Shown piece by piece: positions 14,142-21,723 of a DNA stretch of 23,465 bases. The notes below the pieces were generated by a model, which searched no databases, was not told the DNA's origin, and saw only the letters and a program-made list of their open reading frames with translations. The stretch covers positions 1 to 23,465 of the forward strand of contig QHZK01000119.1 in NCBI GenBank assembly GCA_003224635.1, written 5' to 3'. The DNA is from Acidobacteriota bacterium (GTDB lineage Bacteria > Acidobacteriota > Terriglobia > UBA7540). Numbering within the stretch: the first letter of the stretch is position 1; the number at the start of each line of letters is the position of its first letter. The translations under genes were made by a program, and so were the position numbers.

Positions 14142-14810
14142 CTACTCGTGCAGGACGACGTTGAGGAGCGGAGCGTGAACCTCTATTTGGTCGTCGCTGT
14201 ATTCGACGAAGCCTAACTTCCGAAATTTGCTCATAAAGAAACTGATTCTGGCGCGGGTCGTACCGACCATTTGGGCCAAAGTCTCTTGACTGATCCTGGG
14301 GACGATCGCCTCCGGCTTGCCTTTCTTGCCGAAGTGGGCGAGCACCAGCAGGATCCGCGCCAGGCGCTTCTCGCTGGAGTTGAACAACTGGTCTACCAGG
14401 GCCTCCTCGTATTGCAGGTTGCGCAAGAGCAGATACGCCAGGAAATGTTCTGACAACGCGCGCTCGCGCAGGGCGCGCACCATCGCCCCCTTTTCAATCC
14501 TGAGAAGGGAGCAATCCGTGAGAGCGGTCGCCGTCTCTATGCGGACCGTCCGGCCGCTGAGGCATCCCTCACCAAAGAAATCACCGGGAGAAAGGAGCGC
14601 GACAACTCCCTCTTTGCCTGCCGGGGACAGCACGGCGAGCTTCATCCTTCCCTTCTGGATGTAAAACACCGCATCGGCAGCGTCCCCTTGCGAGAAGATG
14701 GCGCCGTTCTTTCGATATTCCACCACGGTCCGTCCCGTGCCGACTTCTTTGAGGAAAGCTCTGAGATCAAACGGCCGGATCATCGCCGGCGTCACCGCTC
14801 TGGTTGCCAT
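14142..14810 (-). CDS. Crp/Fnr-family transcription regulator
   Basis: DNA-binding regulator with an N-terminal cyclic-nucleotide-type beta barrel and a C-terminal winged helix. The ATG at 14810 gives 222 residues and has GGAGG five bases upstream; a longer frame to 14948 lacks such support. The barrel spans about residues 28-120 (IFSQGDAADAVFYIQKGRMK, LLSPGDFFGEGCLSG). The recognition helix-turn-helix is SQETLAQMVGTTRARISFFM near 174-193. FNR-type iron-sulphur cysteines are missing from the N-terminus, so oxygen sensing of that kind is unlikely. The ligand is unknown; the cAMP-contact pattern is only partly kept. It is monocistronic and convergent with the coiled-coil gene. Confidence 0.9.
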   Translation of the reverse strand: MATRAVTPAMIRPFDLRAFLKEVGTGRTVVEYRKNGAIFSQGDAADAVFYIQKGRMKLAVLSPAGKEGVVALLSPGDFFGEGCLSGRTVRIETATALTDCSLLRIEKGAMVRALRERALSEHFLAYLLLRNLQYEEALVDQLFNSSEKRLARILLVLAHFGKKGKPEAIVPRISQETLAQMVGTTRARISFFMSKFRKLGFVEYSDDQIEVHAPLLNVVLHE

Positions 14811-15004
14811 CACCGCCTCCTTCGAAGGGCGGTCGCGCCAGTCCACGCCGAGGCTGTTCCACTGGCGCGCACGCACGCGGCTGGCGAAACGTTCCGCTTC
14901 GAGGCCGCGCGCAAGACGGGCGGGAGCGCCACCCGACCGATACGGCAATCTAAGCGCAGGTGGCTTTGCGCTGCTCCCCCCGAATCGTGCCCTAATAATA
15001 ATAT

Positions 15005-15031
15005 AGTATAGTACCGGTCTAGGAAATCCAA
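15005..15031 (-). promoter_or_regulatory. Possible promoter of the Crp/Fnr gene
   Basis: On the minus strand TATACT (15005-15010) is preceded by TTGGAT (15026-15031), but the spacer is only 15 bases. Overlapping TATATT and TATTAT further on give other -10 choices. The start would be about 190 bases before the ATG. The surrounding AT-rich island (14992-15010) contrasts with the GC-rich neighbourhood. Confidence 0.35.
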
Positions 15032-15092
15032 CGTCTGTTCGAAATCATCCACACTGGTTATTTCTTATATAGTAACTCCGACTAACCCGTGC

Positions 15093-15478
15093 TATAATCT
15101 CGATGGGGGAACGAAAGCGGCGGGTCCTGGGTAGTGGGCTTGCTTTAGCGAGACTGGCAACTTGCTGGCCTAGGCATGTAGCGGCGCTCTATGAGCGCCG
15201 TTCGGCAGTCCTTTCCCGGGCAGGCTTCGACCGCCGCTGCAGCTAAGCTTTGAGAGGACTAGGGGGGACCGGCGACCGGACTCCCATGGGAATCGAAGGA
15301 AGCCGGGCCCGGATTTTGAGATTTTTTCGACCAAACGAAGCCGCCAGCTTACATGGAATCAGCAAGTTAACTTAAGACGGGGCGCAAAACGAAGCCAATC
15401 TAAGGCCTAGCCGAGTTGATTTCGAGGGCCTTTTAGGAAAACGAAGCCAAAACCACCCAATGAAGTGGGGACGGGATT
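15093..15478 (+). other. Long leader-like region upstream of pyrC with three spaced AAACGAAGCC motifs
   Basis: A perfect TATAAT at 15093-15098 has no good -35 at the right distance. Downstream no gene is evident before pyrC at 15570. AAACGAAGCC occurs at 15333-15342, 15387-15396 and 15439-15448, starts 54 and 52 bases apart, with unrelated sequence between. Copies D and E of the palindromic element also lie in this gap. The region may be an untranslated leader or a small RNA gene. Confidence 0.45.
15177..15242. repeat. Palindromic CTGTAGC element, copy D
   Basis: TGTAGCGGCGCTCTATGAGCG opens the copy without the first C, the GGCGCTC/GAGCGCC hairpin arms being intact. The middle is GGCAGGCTTCGACCGCC in inverse orientation to copy E, and the copy closes with GCTGCAG, one base off the usual GCTACAG. 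Confidence 0.85.
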
Positions 15479-15545
15479 CTGTAGCGGCGGTCGAAGCCTG
15501 CCCTGGAAGGGACCGCCGAACGGCGCTCATAGAGCGCCACTACAG
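15479..15545. repeat. Palindromic CTGTAGC element, copy E
   Basis: CTGTAGCGGCGGTCGAAGC, then AAGGGACCGCC, then the hairpin GGCGCTCATAGAGCGCC, closing with ACTACAG. It ends 24 bases before the pyrC start and is the simplest full-length copy, useful as a reference for the others. Confidence 0.9.
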
Positions 15546-15569
15546 CGAACCAGCGGACGAGGATAGAGA

Positions 15570-16877
15570 ATGGCGTCACTGCTCATCAAAGGCGGGCGGG
15601 TAGTTTCACCCGAGGACGGCCTGGACGGCAACCTCGACGTCCTGGTTGAGAACGGCGTCGTCCGTCGTGTCGCGCCCGATCTCGCGCTCCGCGCCGACGA
15701 AACTGTGGACGCCCGCGGTCAGGTGGTCTCGCCCGGATTCATCGACCTGCACGTCCACCTGCGGGAGCCCGGCGATTCGGACTCGGAAACGCTCGAGACG
15801 GGCCTCGCGGCGGCAGTAGCCGGAGGGTTCACCGCCGTGTGTGCGATGCCCAACACCCGGCCCGTGAACGACTGCGTTGAGTCCACTCGCGCTCTGATCG
15901 AGCGGGCGCGGCAGGTGGGACTTGCTCGAGTGTTTCCTGTCGCCGCCGTTTCGGCCGGCAGCGAAGGCGAGACGCTGACCGATTTTCGAGCGCTGGCCGA
16001 AGCGGGCGCCGTGGCGTTCTCGGATGATGGCCGTCCGGTCAAGACGGCCGGGCTGATGAGGCGGGCGTTCCAGGCCGCCAGGCCCCTCGGCTTTCCCATC
16101 ATCGAGCATTGCGAAGACCCGAGCTTGAGCGCGGGCGGCCTCGTCAACGAGGGCGAGGTGGCGGAGCGGTTGGGCCTTCGAGGCATCCCCGATACTTCGG
16201 AGGAGGCGTGCCTGGCGCGCGACTTGGTGCTGGCCGAAAACACGGGCGCGCGTTTGCACGTGGCGCACCTTTCAACGCGCGGCGCCCTCACTATGGTCCG
16301 GGCGGCCAAGCGGCGCGGCATTCGCGTCACGTGCGAGGTGACGCCGCATCACTTCACGCTCACCGAGGAGTCTGTGGTCCAGCACGGCGCAAACGCGAAG
16401 ATGAACCCGCCGCTTCGCAGCGCCGAGGACGTCAAGGCCCTGGTCGCCGGCATCGCGGATGGCACCGTGGACGCAATCGCCACGGACCACGCCCCCCACG
16501 CGCCCCGGCTCAAGGCAAGGCCGCTCGACGAAGCGCCCTTCGGGATTATCGGCCTCGAGACCGCCCTCGGGCTCGCCCTTACTCATCTGGGCCACACCGA
16601 CAAAGTCTCCCTGTGGCAACTCGTCGTGCTGCTCAGCGCCAACCCCTCGCGCATCATCAATCGAATCGGCGACACGGCGCTCGGCGAGATCAGGGTCGGA
16701 GGCCCGGCGGACCTCACCATTTTCAACCCCGAAGTGGCATGGACCTACCGTGCCGCTGAAGGCCGCTCCAAGAGCCGAAATTCCCCGTTCGACGGCTGCA
16801 AGCTAAGGGGGGCCGTGACCGCCACCATTGTGGCGGGAAAGATTGTGTACCGGCGGCCCGCGCGGCAAGCTGCATAG
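15570..16877 (+). CDS. pyrC: Dihydroorotase, type I
   Basis: Zinc enzyme that closes carbamoyl-aspartate to dihydroorotate, step three of pyrimidine synthesis. The 435 residues match class I bacterial dihydroorotases. Metal and catalytic residues are visible: His61 and His63 in HVHLREPG, Asp153 in SDDGRPV, His180 in EHCEDPS, His233 in HVAHLSTRG and Asp306 in ATDHAPH. MNPPLR (278-283) and SPFDG near the end are also typical. No carboxylated Lys is expected in this type. GAGGATAGAG before the ATG is a weak Shine-Dalgarno. No pyrB precedes it, although type I enzymes often pair with aspartate transcarbamoylase. pyrE lies just downstream on the opposite strand. Confidence 0.97.
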   Translation: MASLLIKGGRVVSPEDGLDGNLDVLVENGVVRRVAPDLALRADETVDARGQVVSPGFIDLHVHLREPGDSDSETLETGLAAAVAGGFTAVCAMPNTRPVNDCVESTRALIERARQVGLARVFPVAAVSAGSEGETLTDFRALAEAGAVAFSDDGRPVKTAGLMRRAFQAARPLGFPIIEHCEDPSLSAGGLVNEGEVAERLGLRGIPDTSEEACLARDLVLAENTGARLHVAHLSTRGALTMVRAAKRRGIRVTCEVTPHHFTLTEESVVQHGANAKMNPPLRSAEDVKALVAGIADGTVDAIATDHAPHAPRLKARPLDEAPFGIIGLETALGLALTHLGHTDKVSLWQLVVLLSANPSRIINRIGDTALGEIRVGGPADLTIFNPEVAWTYRAAEGRSKSRNSPFDGCKLRGAVTATIVAGKIVYRRPARQAA

Positions 16878-16948
16878 GCTAGGCCGGACAGAATGCAGGG
16901 AAGGGGGCCTTCTACCGTGTTCCGCCGTGCCCTCTAACATTCTTCACT

Positions 16949-17524
16949 TCAGCGCTGGAGCCGGCTCCCCGGCTTCACCGCAGGAATTCCCGACTTGCAA
17001 AGAGGGCACTGGGCGGGGTCGTAGTTCTGGACCTCGAGGGTGACCAGCGCGGCTTTCGGTCGACCGAGGTCGACGGCGCCGCCGCTGCGGTCGATCAGCG
17101 CGCCCGCGCCGACCACTTTGGCGCCAGCCTGCTCGACGCAATTTATCGTCTCGCGCGTCGAGCCTCCGGTGGTGATCACGTCCTCGACGACCAAGGTCGG
17201 TTCACCGGACGCGAAACTGAAGCCGCGTCGCAAGGCCATGACCTTGTCCTGCCGCTCGGTGAACACCGCGCGGACGTTGAGAGCGCGCGCGACTTCATGA
17301 GCCACAATCACTCCGCCGAGCGCCGGAGCGGCAACCACCTTCGCGCCGAGATGCCGAAGCTTTCCGCCGAGCTCCGAGCACAACTGCTCGGCGATCCGGG
17401 GATGCTGCAAGACCAGCGCGCACTGAATGTAGCGGTCGCTGTGGAGGCCCGAGGAAAGAATAAAGTGCCCTTCGAGCAGCGCGGAGTGCTCGCGGAAAAT
17501 CGCCAGGATTTCGTCTTCGGTCAT
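16949..17524 (-). CDS. pyrE: Orotate phosphoribosyltransferase
   Basis: Joins orotate and PRPP to form OMP, the step after dihydroorotate oxidation. The 191-residue protein has the PRPP-binding motif VVEDVITTGGST (112-123), the N-terminal substrate loop HFILSSGLHSDRYIQC (20-35) and FTERQDKVMALRRGF (88-102). The C-terminus carries CPLC (173-176) and GIPAVKPGSR, seen in the Thermus-type branch of PyrE rather than the E. coli branch. It is convergent with pyrC across a 71-base gap that holds only a weak GAAGG/CCTTC hairpin. It is the last gene of a long minus-strand series starting in the arginine cluster and follows the unknown gene after mltG by 74 bases. Confidence 0.97.
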   Translation of the reverse strand: MTEDEILAIFREHSALLEGHFILSSGLHSDRYIQCALVLQHPRIAEQLCSELGGKLRHLGAKVVAAPALGGVIVAHEVARALNVRAVFTERQDKVMALRRGFSFASGEPTLVVEDVITTGGSTRETINCVEQAGAKVVGAGALIDRSGGAVDLGRPKAALVTLEVQNYDPAQCPLCKSGIPAVKPGSRLQR

Positions 17525-17566
17525 GGCGGGAAATTCTCAGTTTGTCAGTCTCTCAAAAAATATCCT

Positions 17567-17601
17567 CGCTGTTCTGCCGACTGCCTACGGCGGACTGCCT
17601 A
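17567..17601. repeat. Heptad array at the stop codon of the gene after mltG
   Basis: On the minus strand the units are TAGGCAG, TCCGCCG, TAGGCAG, TCGGCAG and AACAGCG, starting exactly at the TAG stop codon (17599-17601). The array occupies half of the 74-base gap before pyrE. Confidence 0.75.
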
Positions 17602-18189
17602 TTGCTTTCTCTCCTCTGCCCGCGACCGGCCGCCTTCCGCAAACATCCGCTGGAATTCCTCCGAGTGCTTGCGGAGCTCCAGCCAATCGAAAAAGAGGTC
17701 GGGCGTTTCGAGCCAGACCCGGAACCAGGCGGCGATTTCCTGTTTCTCTCGCCGCTTCTCGGGGCTCACCCGCGGACTGGCGCCCAGGCTCGCGGCGCGC
17801 TGCTTCCCCTTGAGCGCGAGCGACCGGACCAGCTCGGCGCCTACGCGGTCGGTAGCCTCGCCATATTCCCGGTAGAGCGCGTCCAGCTTGCGAAGAGCAG
17901 CCTCGGCGCTTTCGAGGTCGCGGAATTCCAGGACGCCCTTGAGGCGTGTGGCGTAGGGCTCCTCCATCGGCCGGTGAACGAAGCGGTCATCAAACCGCGC
18001 GGGGAGGTCGACCCGCGTGCCCGCCTCGCCGAGCACGCTCGCGATGTAGGAGAGTGACGCTTTCGCCTCGGCTCCCAACTGCCGGCGCACCTCCGCCTGA
18101 ATGGCTCGAATCTCCTGGGCGCCGGCTCGTTCGAGCGCGCGCGTAGCGCAGTACTCGAGAATGATCTCCTTCTTACTCTTGGTTTTGAT
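17599..18189 (-). CDS. Conserved-looking soluble protein of unknown function; no ordinary start codon
   Basis: The frame reads about 196 residues from KTKSKKEIILEY to EERKQ and is clearly coding by composition. It has a charged helical N-terminal half (AGAQEIRAIQAEVRRQLG, SLSYIASVLGEAG), YATRLKGVLEFRDLESAEA in the middle and AWFRVWLETPDLFFDWLELR near the end. It resembles small uncharacterised proteins I associate with Acidobacteria, from memory only. No ATG, GTG or TTG exists in frame near this N-terminus; the next one upstream is at 18678, deep in mltG. The coordinate given uses an ATC (18187-18189) that overlaps the mltG end by 17 bases. Other explanations are +1 frameshifting from mltG or an indel, since the mltG frame leads straight into this one after a one-base shift. 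Confidence 0.65.
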   Translation of the reverse strand: MKTKSKKEIILEYCATRALERAGAQEIRAIQAEVRRQLGAEAKASLSYIASVLGEAGTRVDLPARFDDRFVHRPMEEPYATRLKGVLEFRDLESAEAALRKLDALYREYGEATDRVGAELVRSLALKGKQRAASLGASPRVSPEKRREKQEIAAWFRVWLETPDLFFDWLELRKHSEEFQRMFAEGGRSRAEERKQ

Positions 18190-19420
18190 GGCTCTGGTGG
18201 CGCTTCTTCTGTCGGACGCCGCGCTGGTGACCCTTGCGCCTCGCCGGATTCTGGCGTGCCGCCGGCTTAGCCGGAGTCTCGGCGGCGCTCTCCGCGGGCG
18301 ACCGCTCGGCAGTTCCCTTCCCGGCTGGCTCTGCCATGCTCCTGGCGGTTCCGCTTTGGCCCGCCGCTCTGGTACTTGACTCAGGGTCGGGGCCCGCCTC
18401 GGTTTGACGAAGTTCCGCCAGCTCGCGTCGGTATCGTGCCACGTTGCGCTGGTGCGCCGCAAGGGTGCTGGCGAAAACGTGGCCTCCGTGGTTGTTGCTG
18501 ACGAAATAGAGCGCGTCGCCGGCAGCCGGGTCGAGCGCGGCTCGGATCGAGCTCTCGCCCGCCGAGCAGATCGGCCCGGGCGGCAGGCCGGCCTTGCGAT
18601 AGGTGTTATAAGGCGAAGCCAGGGCCAGCTCGCTTTGAGTGATGGGGCCGGTGGGCTCGTGGTCCAGGCGGGCCGCATAAACCACCGTCGGGTCGCACTG
18701 AAGCGGCATCCGCGCTTTCAGGCGTCTCGCAAACACTCCCGCAATCAGCGGCCGTTCGTCGGCGTCGGCAGTCTCCTTCTCGACCATCGAGGCGAGGGTG
18801 ACAGCCTCGTGCAGCCGGGCGGGCGACTGCTGTAAGTCTTGAGGCAGCCTCGACGAGAGCACGTGCCGAAACCGCGCCAGCATGGTCAACGCCACGGTCG
18901 CGGCGCTCGCCCCGCGAGGGAAGCGGTAGGTGTCAGGGAACAGGTACCCTTCGAGCGTGGGCGCCTCCGGGTCGAGATCACGGATAGGGGATGGTTGCTC
19001 GCTGATGCGCACGAAGAGCTCGGGGTCGAGGCCCAGTTGCTGGTTGAGAATGCGCGCGATGTCAAACCGGTCGGAACCTTCCGGAATCACGACGGTGCAG
19101 AGGTAGACGTCGCCTTGGACGAGCTTCCGGTAAACTTCAAGAGGAGTGAGCGGGCGATCGAAGAGGTATTCGCCGGCTTTGACCGACCGGTGGCGCAAGA
19201 GATCGAGCGCGTGCAGGATAAGAAAAGGTATCCGGTGGGCCAGCACGCCGCGTGAGACCAATGACTGCGCTACTTCCGGAGTCCGAGTGCCAGGCCCGAT
19301 CTCAATGACGAGGCTCCCTGAGTAGCCGCGATAGGGGCGCCGCAATTCCCGGTAGAGCAAACCTGCGGCGGCGAGCCCCAGGATGAAAACCAAGCAGAGC
19401 GCCAGGAGCCCCTTCTTCAT
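18173..19420 (-). CDS. mltG: Endolytic murein transglycosylase MltG
   Basis: Inner-membrane enzyme that cuts nascent peptidoglycan strands and sets glycan length. It has one N-terminal transmembrane helix (residues 4-23, LLALCLVFILGLAAAGLLY), a LysM-like part, then the YceG fold with TLEGYLFPDTYRF (155-167), ASMVEKETADADERPLIAGV (210-229, probable catalytic Glu214) and LQCDPTVVYA. NNHGGHVFASTLAAHQRNVARY near 309-330 is where the family normally ends. Here about 75 further residues follow, low-complexity Ala/Pro/Glu then strongly basic (ARRKGHQRGVRQKKRHQS). The tail may belong to the next gene's product if a frameshift joins them. The ATG overlaps the ruvX stop by four bases (ATGA), implying coupled translation. 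Confidence 0.94.
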   Translation of the reverse strand: MKKGLLALCLVFILGLAAAGLLYRELRRPYRGYSGSLVIEIGPGTRTPEVAQSLVSRGVLAHRIPFLILHALDLLRHRSVKAGEYLFDRPLTPLEVYRKLVQGDVYLCTVVIPEGSDRFDIARILNQQLGLDPELFVRISEQPSPIRDLDPEAPTLEGYLFPDTYRFPRGASAATVALTMLARFRHVLSSRLPQDLQQSPARLHEAVTLASMVEKETADADERPLIAGVFARRLKARMPLQCDPTVVYAARLDHEPTGPITQSELALASPYNTYRKAGLPPGPICSAGESSIRAALDPAAGDALYFVSNNHGGHVFASTLAAHQRNVARYRRELAELRQTEAGPDPESSTRAAGQSGTARSMAEPAGKGTAERSPAESAAETPAKPAARQNPARRKGHQRGVRQKKRHQSHQNQE

Positions 19421-19968
19421 TCGTCCGCTCCGGAATCAACCCCGCCTGTTCGTCCGTCAACTCCTTGGCCGTCCTCGGCGCTGCCGGGCGCCTCAGGGCC
19501 GCTTTCTTCGGATTTACGGCTGCGCGCCCGCTCGCTCGCGTGGTAGTCGAGATACGCCTGCAGAAGCAGCGTCGCCGCCACTCGATCAACCGCGCGCTTC
19601 CTCTTCTCAATTCCCATGCCGGACTGGCGAAGCATGCGGCCCGCCTCGACGCTGGTCAGCCGCTCGTCCCAAAGCTCGACCGGGCAGCCGAGTCGGCGGC
19701 GCAGTTTCTCGGCAAACTCGGCCACCCGTCCGGACATGCCTGTGGGACCTCCGCTGTGCCCGACCGGATTACCGAGGATCACCCGCTCGACCGAGTATTC
19801 TTCGGTCAGCTCGCGGATACGCCCGAGGTCGTCCGCCATACGCGTGCGCTCGAGCGTGGGCAGCCCCTGCGCCGTGATCCCGAGCGCGTCCGACACCGCG
19901 AGGCCCATGCGCTTCATGCCGAAATCGATGGCCAGAATCCGCCCTGACGAGGCGCTCGGCCCGCTCAT
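19417..19968 (-). CDS. ruvX: Putative pre-16S rRNA nuclease / Holliday-junction resolvase-like YqgF
   Basis: RNase H-fold protein thought to trim the 16S rRNA 5' end. In numbering from the ATG at 19968, Asp14 lies in LAIDFGMKRMGLAVSD. VERVILGNPVGHSG, DERLTSVEA and DRVAATLLLQAYLD carry the other conserved acidic positions. A GTG at 19983 is an alternative start; neither has a Shine-Dalgarno. The core ends near residue 145, and about 35 extra residues follow (Ser/Glu/Gly-rich, ending GVDSGADE), a disordered tail unlike the family average of about 140. The stop overlaps the mltG start, a pairing seen in many bacteria. Confidence 0.93.
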   Translation of the reverse strand: MSGPSASSGRILAIDFGMKRMGLAVSDALGITAQGLPTLERTRMADDLGRIRELTEEYSVERVILGNPVGHSGGPTGMSGRVAEFAEKLRRRLGCPVELWDERLTSVEAGRMLRQSGMGIEKRKRAVDRVAATLLLQAYLDYHASERARSRKSEESGPEAPGSAEDGQGVDGRTGGVDSGADE

Positions 19969-20026
19969 TTGACTATGATACACCGCGACGTTACGGGAAG
20001 AGCAGAGAAGAAGCGAGCGACCTGCG

Positions 20027-20539
20027 CTACGCCGTTATCTCCGACTCTTCGGCGCAGGGTTCGTTCCGGTCGGGAGGCGAGGTGGGAAGGTCGATCACCA
20101 TGGTCTTCTCGTTGCAGTGGAAGTACCTCTCGCAGCGGAGGCAGTCGCGCCAGATTTTGGCGGGGAAGCGTTCGCGGGCCATCTCGCGGAAGCCGCACTT
20201 CTGGAAGAAGTCCGGGGCGACGGTCAGGGCGAAGACAGTCTTAAGGCCGTATTGCTCGCCCTCGCCGAGCAGCCGCTCGGTAAGCGCCCGGCCGAGGCCG
20301 CGACTCTCGAGTCCGGGCGCGACGCAAAGGGAGCGGATTTCGGCGAGGTCCGCGGCATAGAATTTGAGCGCCCCGCACCCCACCACCTTTCCGTCTTCTT
20401 CGGCGACCAGAAATTCACGCACGCATTCGTAGAGTTCCGTCAGCGTGCGCCGCAGCATGATCCCCTGGGCGGCGTAGTGATTGATCATCTCAAACAGCGC
20501 CGGCACGTCGCCGAGCTCAGCCCTTCGAAGTTTCAGCAC
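20027..20539 (-). CDS. argA: Short N-acetylglutamate synthase-type GNAT acetyltransferase
   Basis: Probably acetylates glutamate with acetyl-CoA, the first step of arginine synthesis. The 170-residue GNAT domain alone, without the kinase-like domain of classical ArgA, is the stand-alone form found in several phyla. The acetyl-CoA loop is VAPGLESRGLGRAL; LKFYAADLAEIRSLCV and FALTVAPDFFQKCGFRE fit the ArgA-like subgroup. The end has a Cys cluster, DCLRCERYFHCNEKT, also seen in that subgroup. GTG at 20539 is chosen because AAGGAGG lies just upstream (three bases) and the family begins LKLRRAE; a longer ATG start at 20599 reads through the palindromic repeat. Position after argF supports the arginine role. 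Confidence 0.82.
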   Translation of the reverse strand: MLKLRRAELGDVPALFEMINHYAAQGIMLRRTLTELYECVREFLVAEEDGKVVGCGALKFYAADLAEIRSLCVAPGLESRGLGRALTERLLGEGEQYGLKTVFALTVAPDFFQKCGFREMARERFPAKIWRDCLRCERYFHCNEKTMVIDLPTSPPDRNEPCAEESEITA

Positions 20540-20563
20540 ACACCTCCTTCTGAGAACCTCTTG

Positions 20564-20614
20564 CTGTAGCGGCGAACTATGTTCGCCGTCGGCGATCACA
20601 GATCGCCGCTACAG
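20564..20614. repeat. Palindromic CTGTAGC element, copy F
   Basis: CTGTAGC, hairpin GGCGAACTATGTTCGCC, a T, hairpin GGCGATCACAGATCGCC, then GCTACAG. The hairpin arms differ from those of copies B-E but keep full pairing. It fills the argF-argA gap, starting two bases after the argF stop codon. Confidence 0.92.
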
Positions 20615-20616
20615 CA

Positions 20617-21723
20617 TCAGCAAGCAAGAACTGCCTCCTTCTGTTTCCGCCTTTCAAGCTTGCCCTCGCGATGACGGCCGTCCTCGAGCAGCAGTAACAG
20701 GAGAGCCTTCTCGACGTGCAGGCGGTTCTCCGCTTGGTCGTAGACGATCGACTGCGGCGAGTCGATCACCTCGTCGGTGGCTTCCTGACCGCGATGCGCC
20801 GGAAGGCAGTGCATGAAGAAGGCGCCGGGCTCGGCCGCCGCCATCAGGTCCAGTGTCACGCGGTAAGGCGAAAAGATTTGCGCGCGCAGGTGCGCCGCGT
20901 GTTCCTGGCCCATGCTGGCCCACACGTCCGTATACACCGCGTGTGCGCCGCGCACGGCCTCTACCGGATCGTGGAGGATTTCAATCGCGGCGCCGCTTTC
21001 ACGGGCGAAGGCCTTCGCGTCTTGGACGATGTCCGCCTTGGGCTCAAAGCCCGGCGGCGTCGCGATGCTCATCGCCATCCCGAGCTTCGCCGCCACCGTC
21101 AGGAGGGAATGGCACATATTATTCCCGTCGCCCACATAGGCGAGCTTCAGGCCGTCGAAAGTCCCCAGCTTCTCCCGCAGCGTGAAGAAGTCGCTCAGGG
21201 CCTGGCAGGGGTGCAACAGGTCCGTAAGGGCGTTGATCACGGGGATGGAAGCGTGCCCGGCGAGCTCCGCCACCGACGAGTGCGAGAAGGTGCGCGCCGC
21301 GATGCCATCCACCCAGCGCTCGAGGTTCCGCGCCACGTCTTTGATGGACTCGCGCTCGCCCAGGCGCGGCTTGGCGTGGTCGAGGTAGACGGCGAAACCG
21401 CCCATGCCGGTCATGCCGACCTCAAAGCTGACGCGCGTGCGCAGCGACGGCTTCTCAAAGATCAGCGCCAGTTGCTTGCCTTCGAGCGCGCGGGCAAACG
21501 AGCGCGGCGACGCCTTCACCTCGGCGGCGAGCCTGAAGACCAGGTTCAAGTCCGCGAGGGTGAGGTCGCGCTCCGCCACCAGGTCGTGAACGCTGAGCGT
21601 TTCGCGCTGGGCAGGTTCTCGCGCCGGCCCGCGAACCTGGGTCCTGGCGGGGGATCGAGCCGTCCCGCGAACGGATTCCCGGACGGGTACGCCGGACGGG
21701 GCCGGGGTCGCTACGGTGTTCAT
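20617..21723 (-). CDS. argF: Ornithine carbamoyltransferase
   Basis: Transfers the carbamoyl group to ornithine, giving citrulline. The 368-residue protein has the carbamoyl-phosphate motif SLRTR (93-97; a known variant of STRTR), HPCQALSD (171-178), DVWASMGQE for ornithine and FMHCLPAHRG. The start is the ATG at 21723, overlapping the argD stop by four bases (ATGA). The frame stays open upstream to 22272, but that part is antiframe of argD. The core starts near residue 42; before it are about 40 Arg/Pro/Ala-rich residues with an imperfect repeat (VRGTARSPARTQ, VRGPAREPAQ) that typical enzymes of about 305-315 residues lack. A basic tail of about 18 residues follows LLLLLLEDG. Confidence 0.96.
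   Translation of the reverse strand: MNTVATPAPSGVPVRESVRGTARSPARTQVRGPAREPAQRETLSVHDLVAERDLTLADLNLVFRLAAEVKASPRSFARALEGKQLALIFEKPSLRTRVSFEVGMTGMGGFAVYLDHAKPRLGERESIKDVARNLERWVDGIAARTFSHSSVAELAGHASIPVINALTDLLHPCQALSDFFTLREKLGTFDGLKLAYVGDGNNMCHSLLTVAAKLGMAMSIATPPGFEPKADIVQDAKAFARESGAAIEILHDPVEAVRGAHAVYTDVWASMGQEHAAHLRAQIFSPYRVTLDLMAAAEPGAFFMHCLPAHRGQEATDEVIDSPQSIVYDQAENRLHVEKALLLLLLEDGRHREGKLERRKQKEAVLAC

Noticed and set aside
14811..14948. Longer Crp/Fnr start adding 46 residues
   Set aside because: The added part is Arg/Ala-rich and the internal ATG at 14810 has a strong GGAGG at ideal distance and matches the family N-terminus.
15333..15448. CRISPR-like array before pyrC
   Set aside because: Only three 10-base repeats without dyad symmetry and no cas gene; far below CRISPR repeat length.
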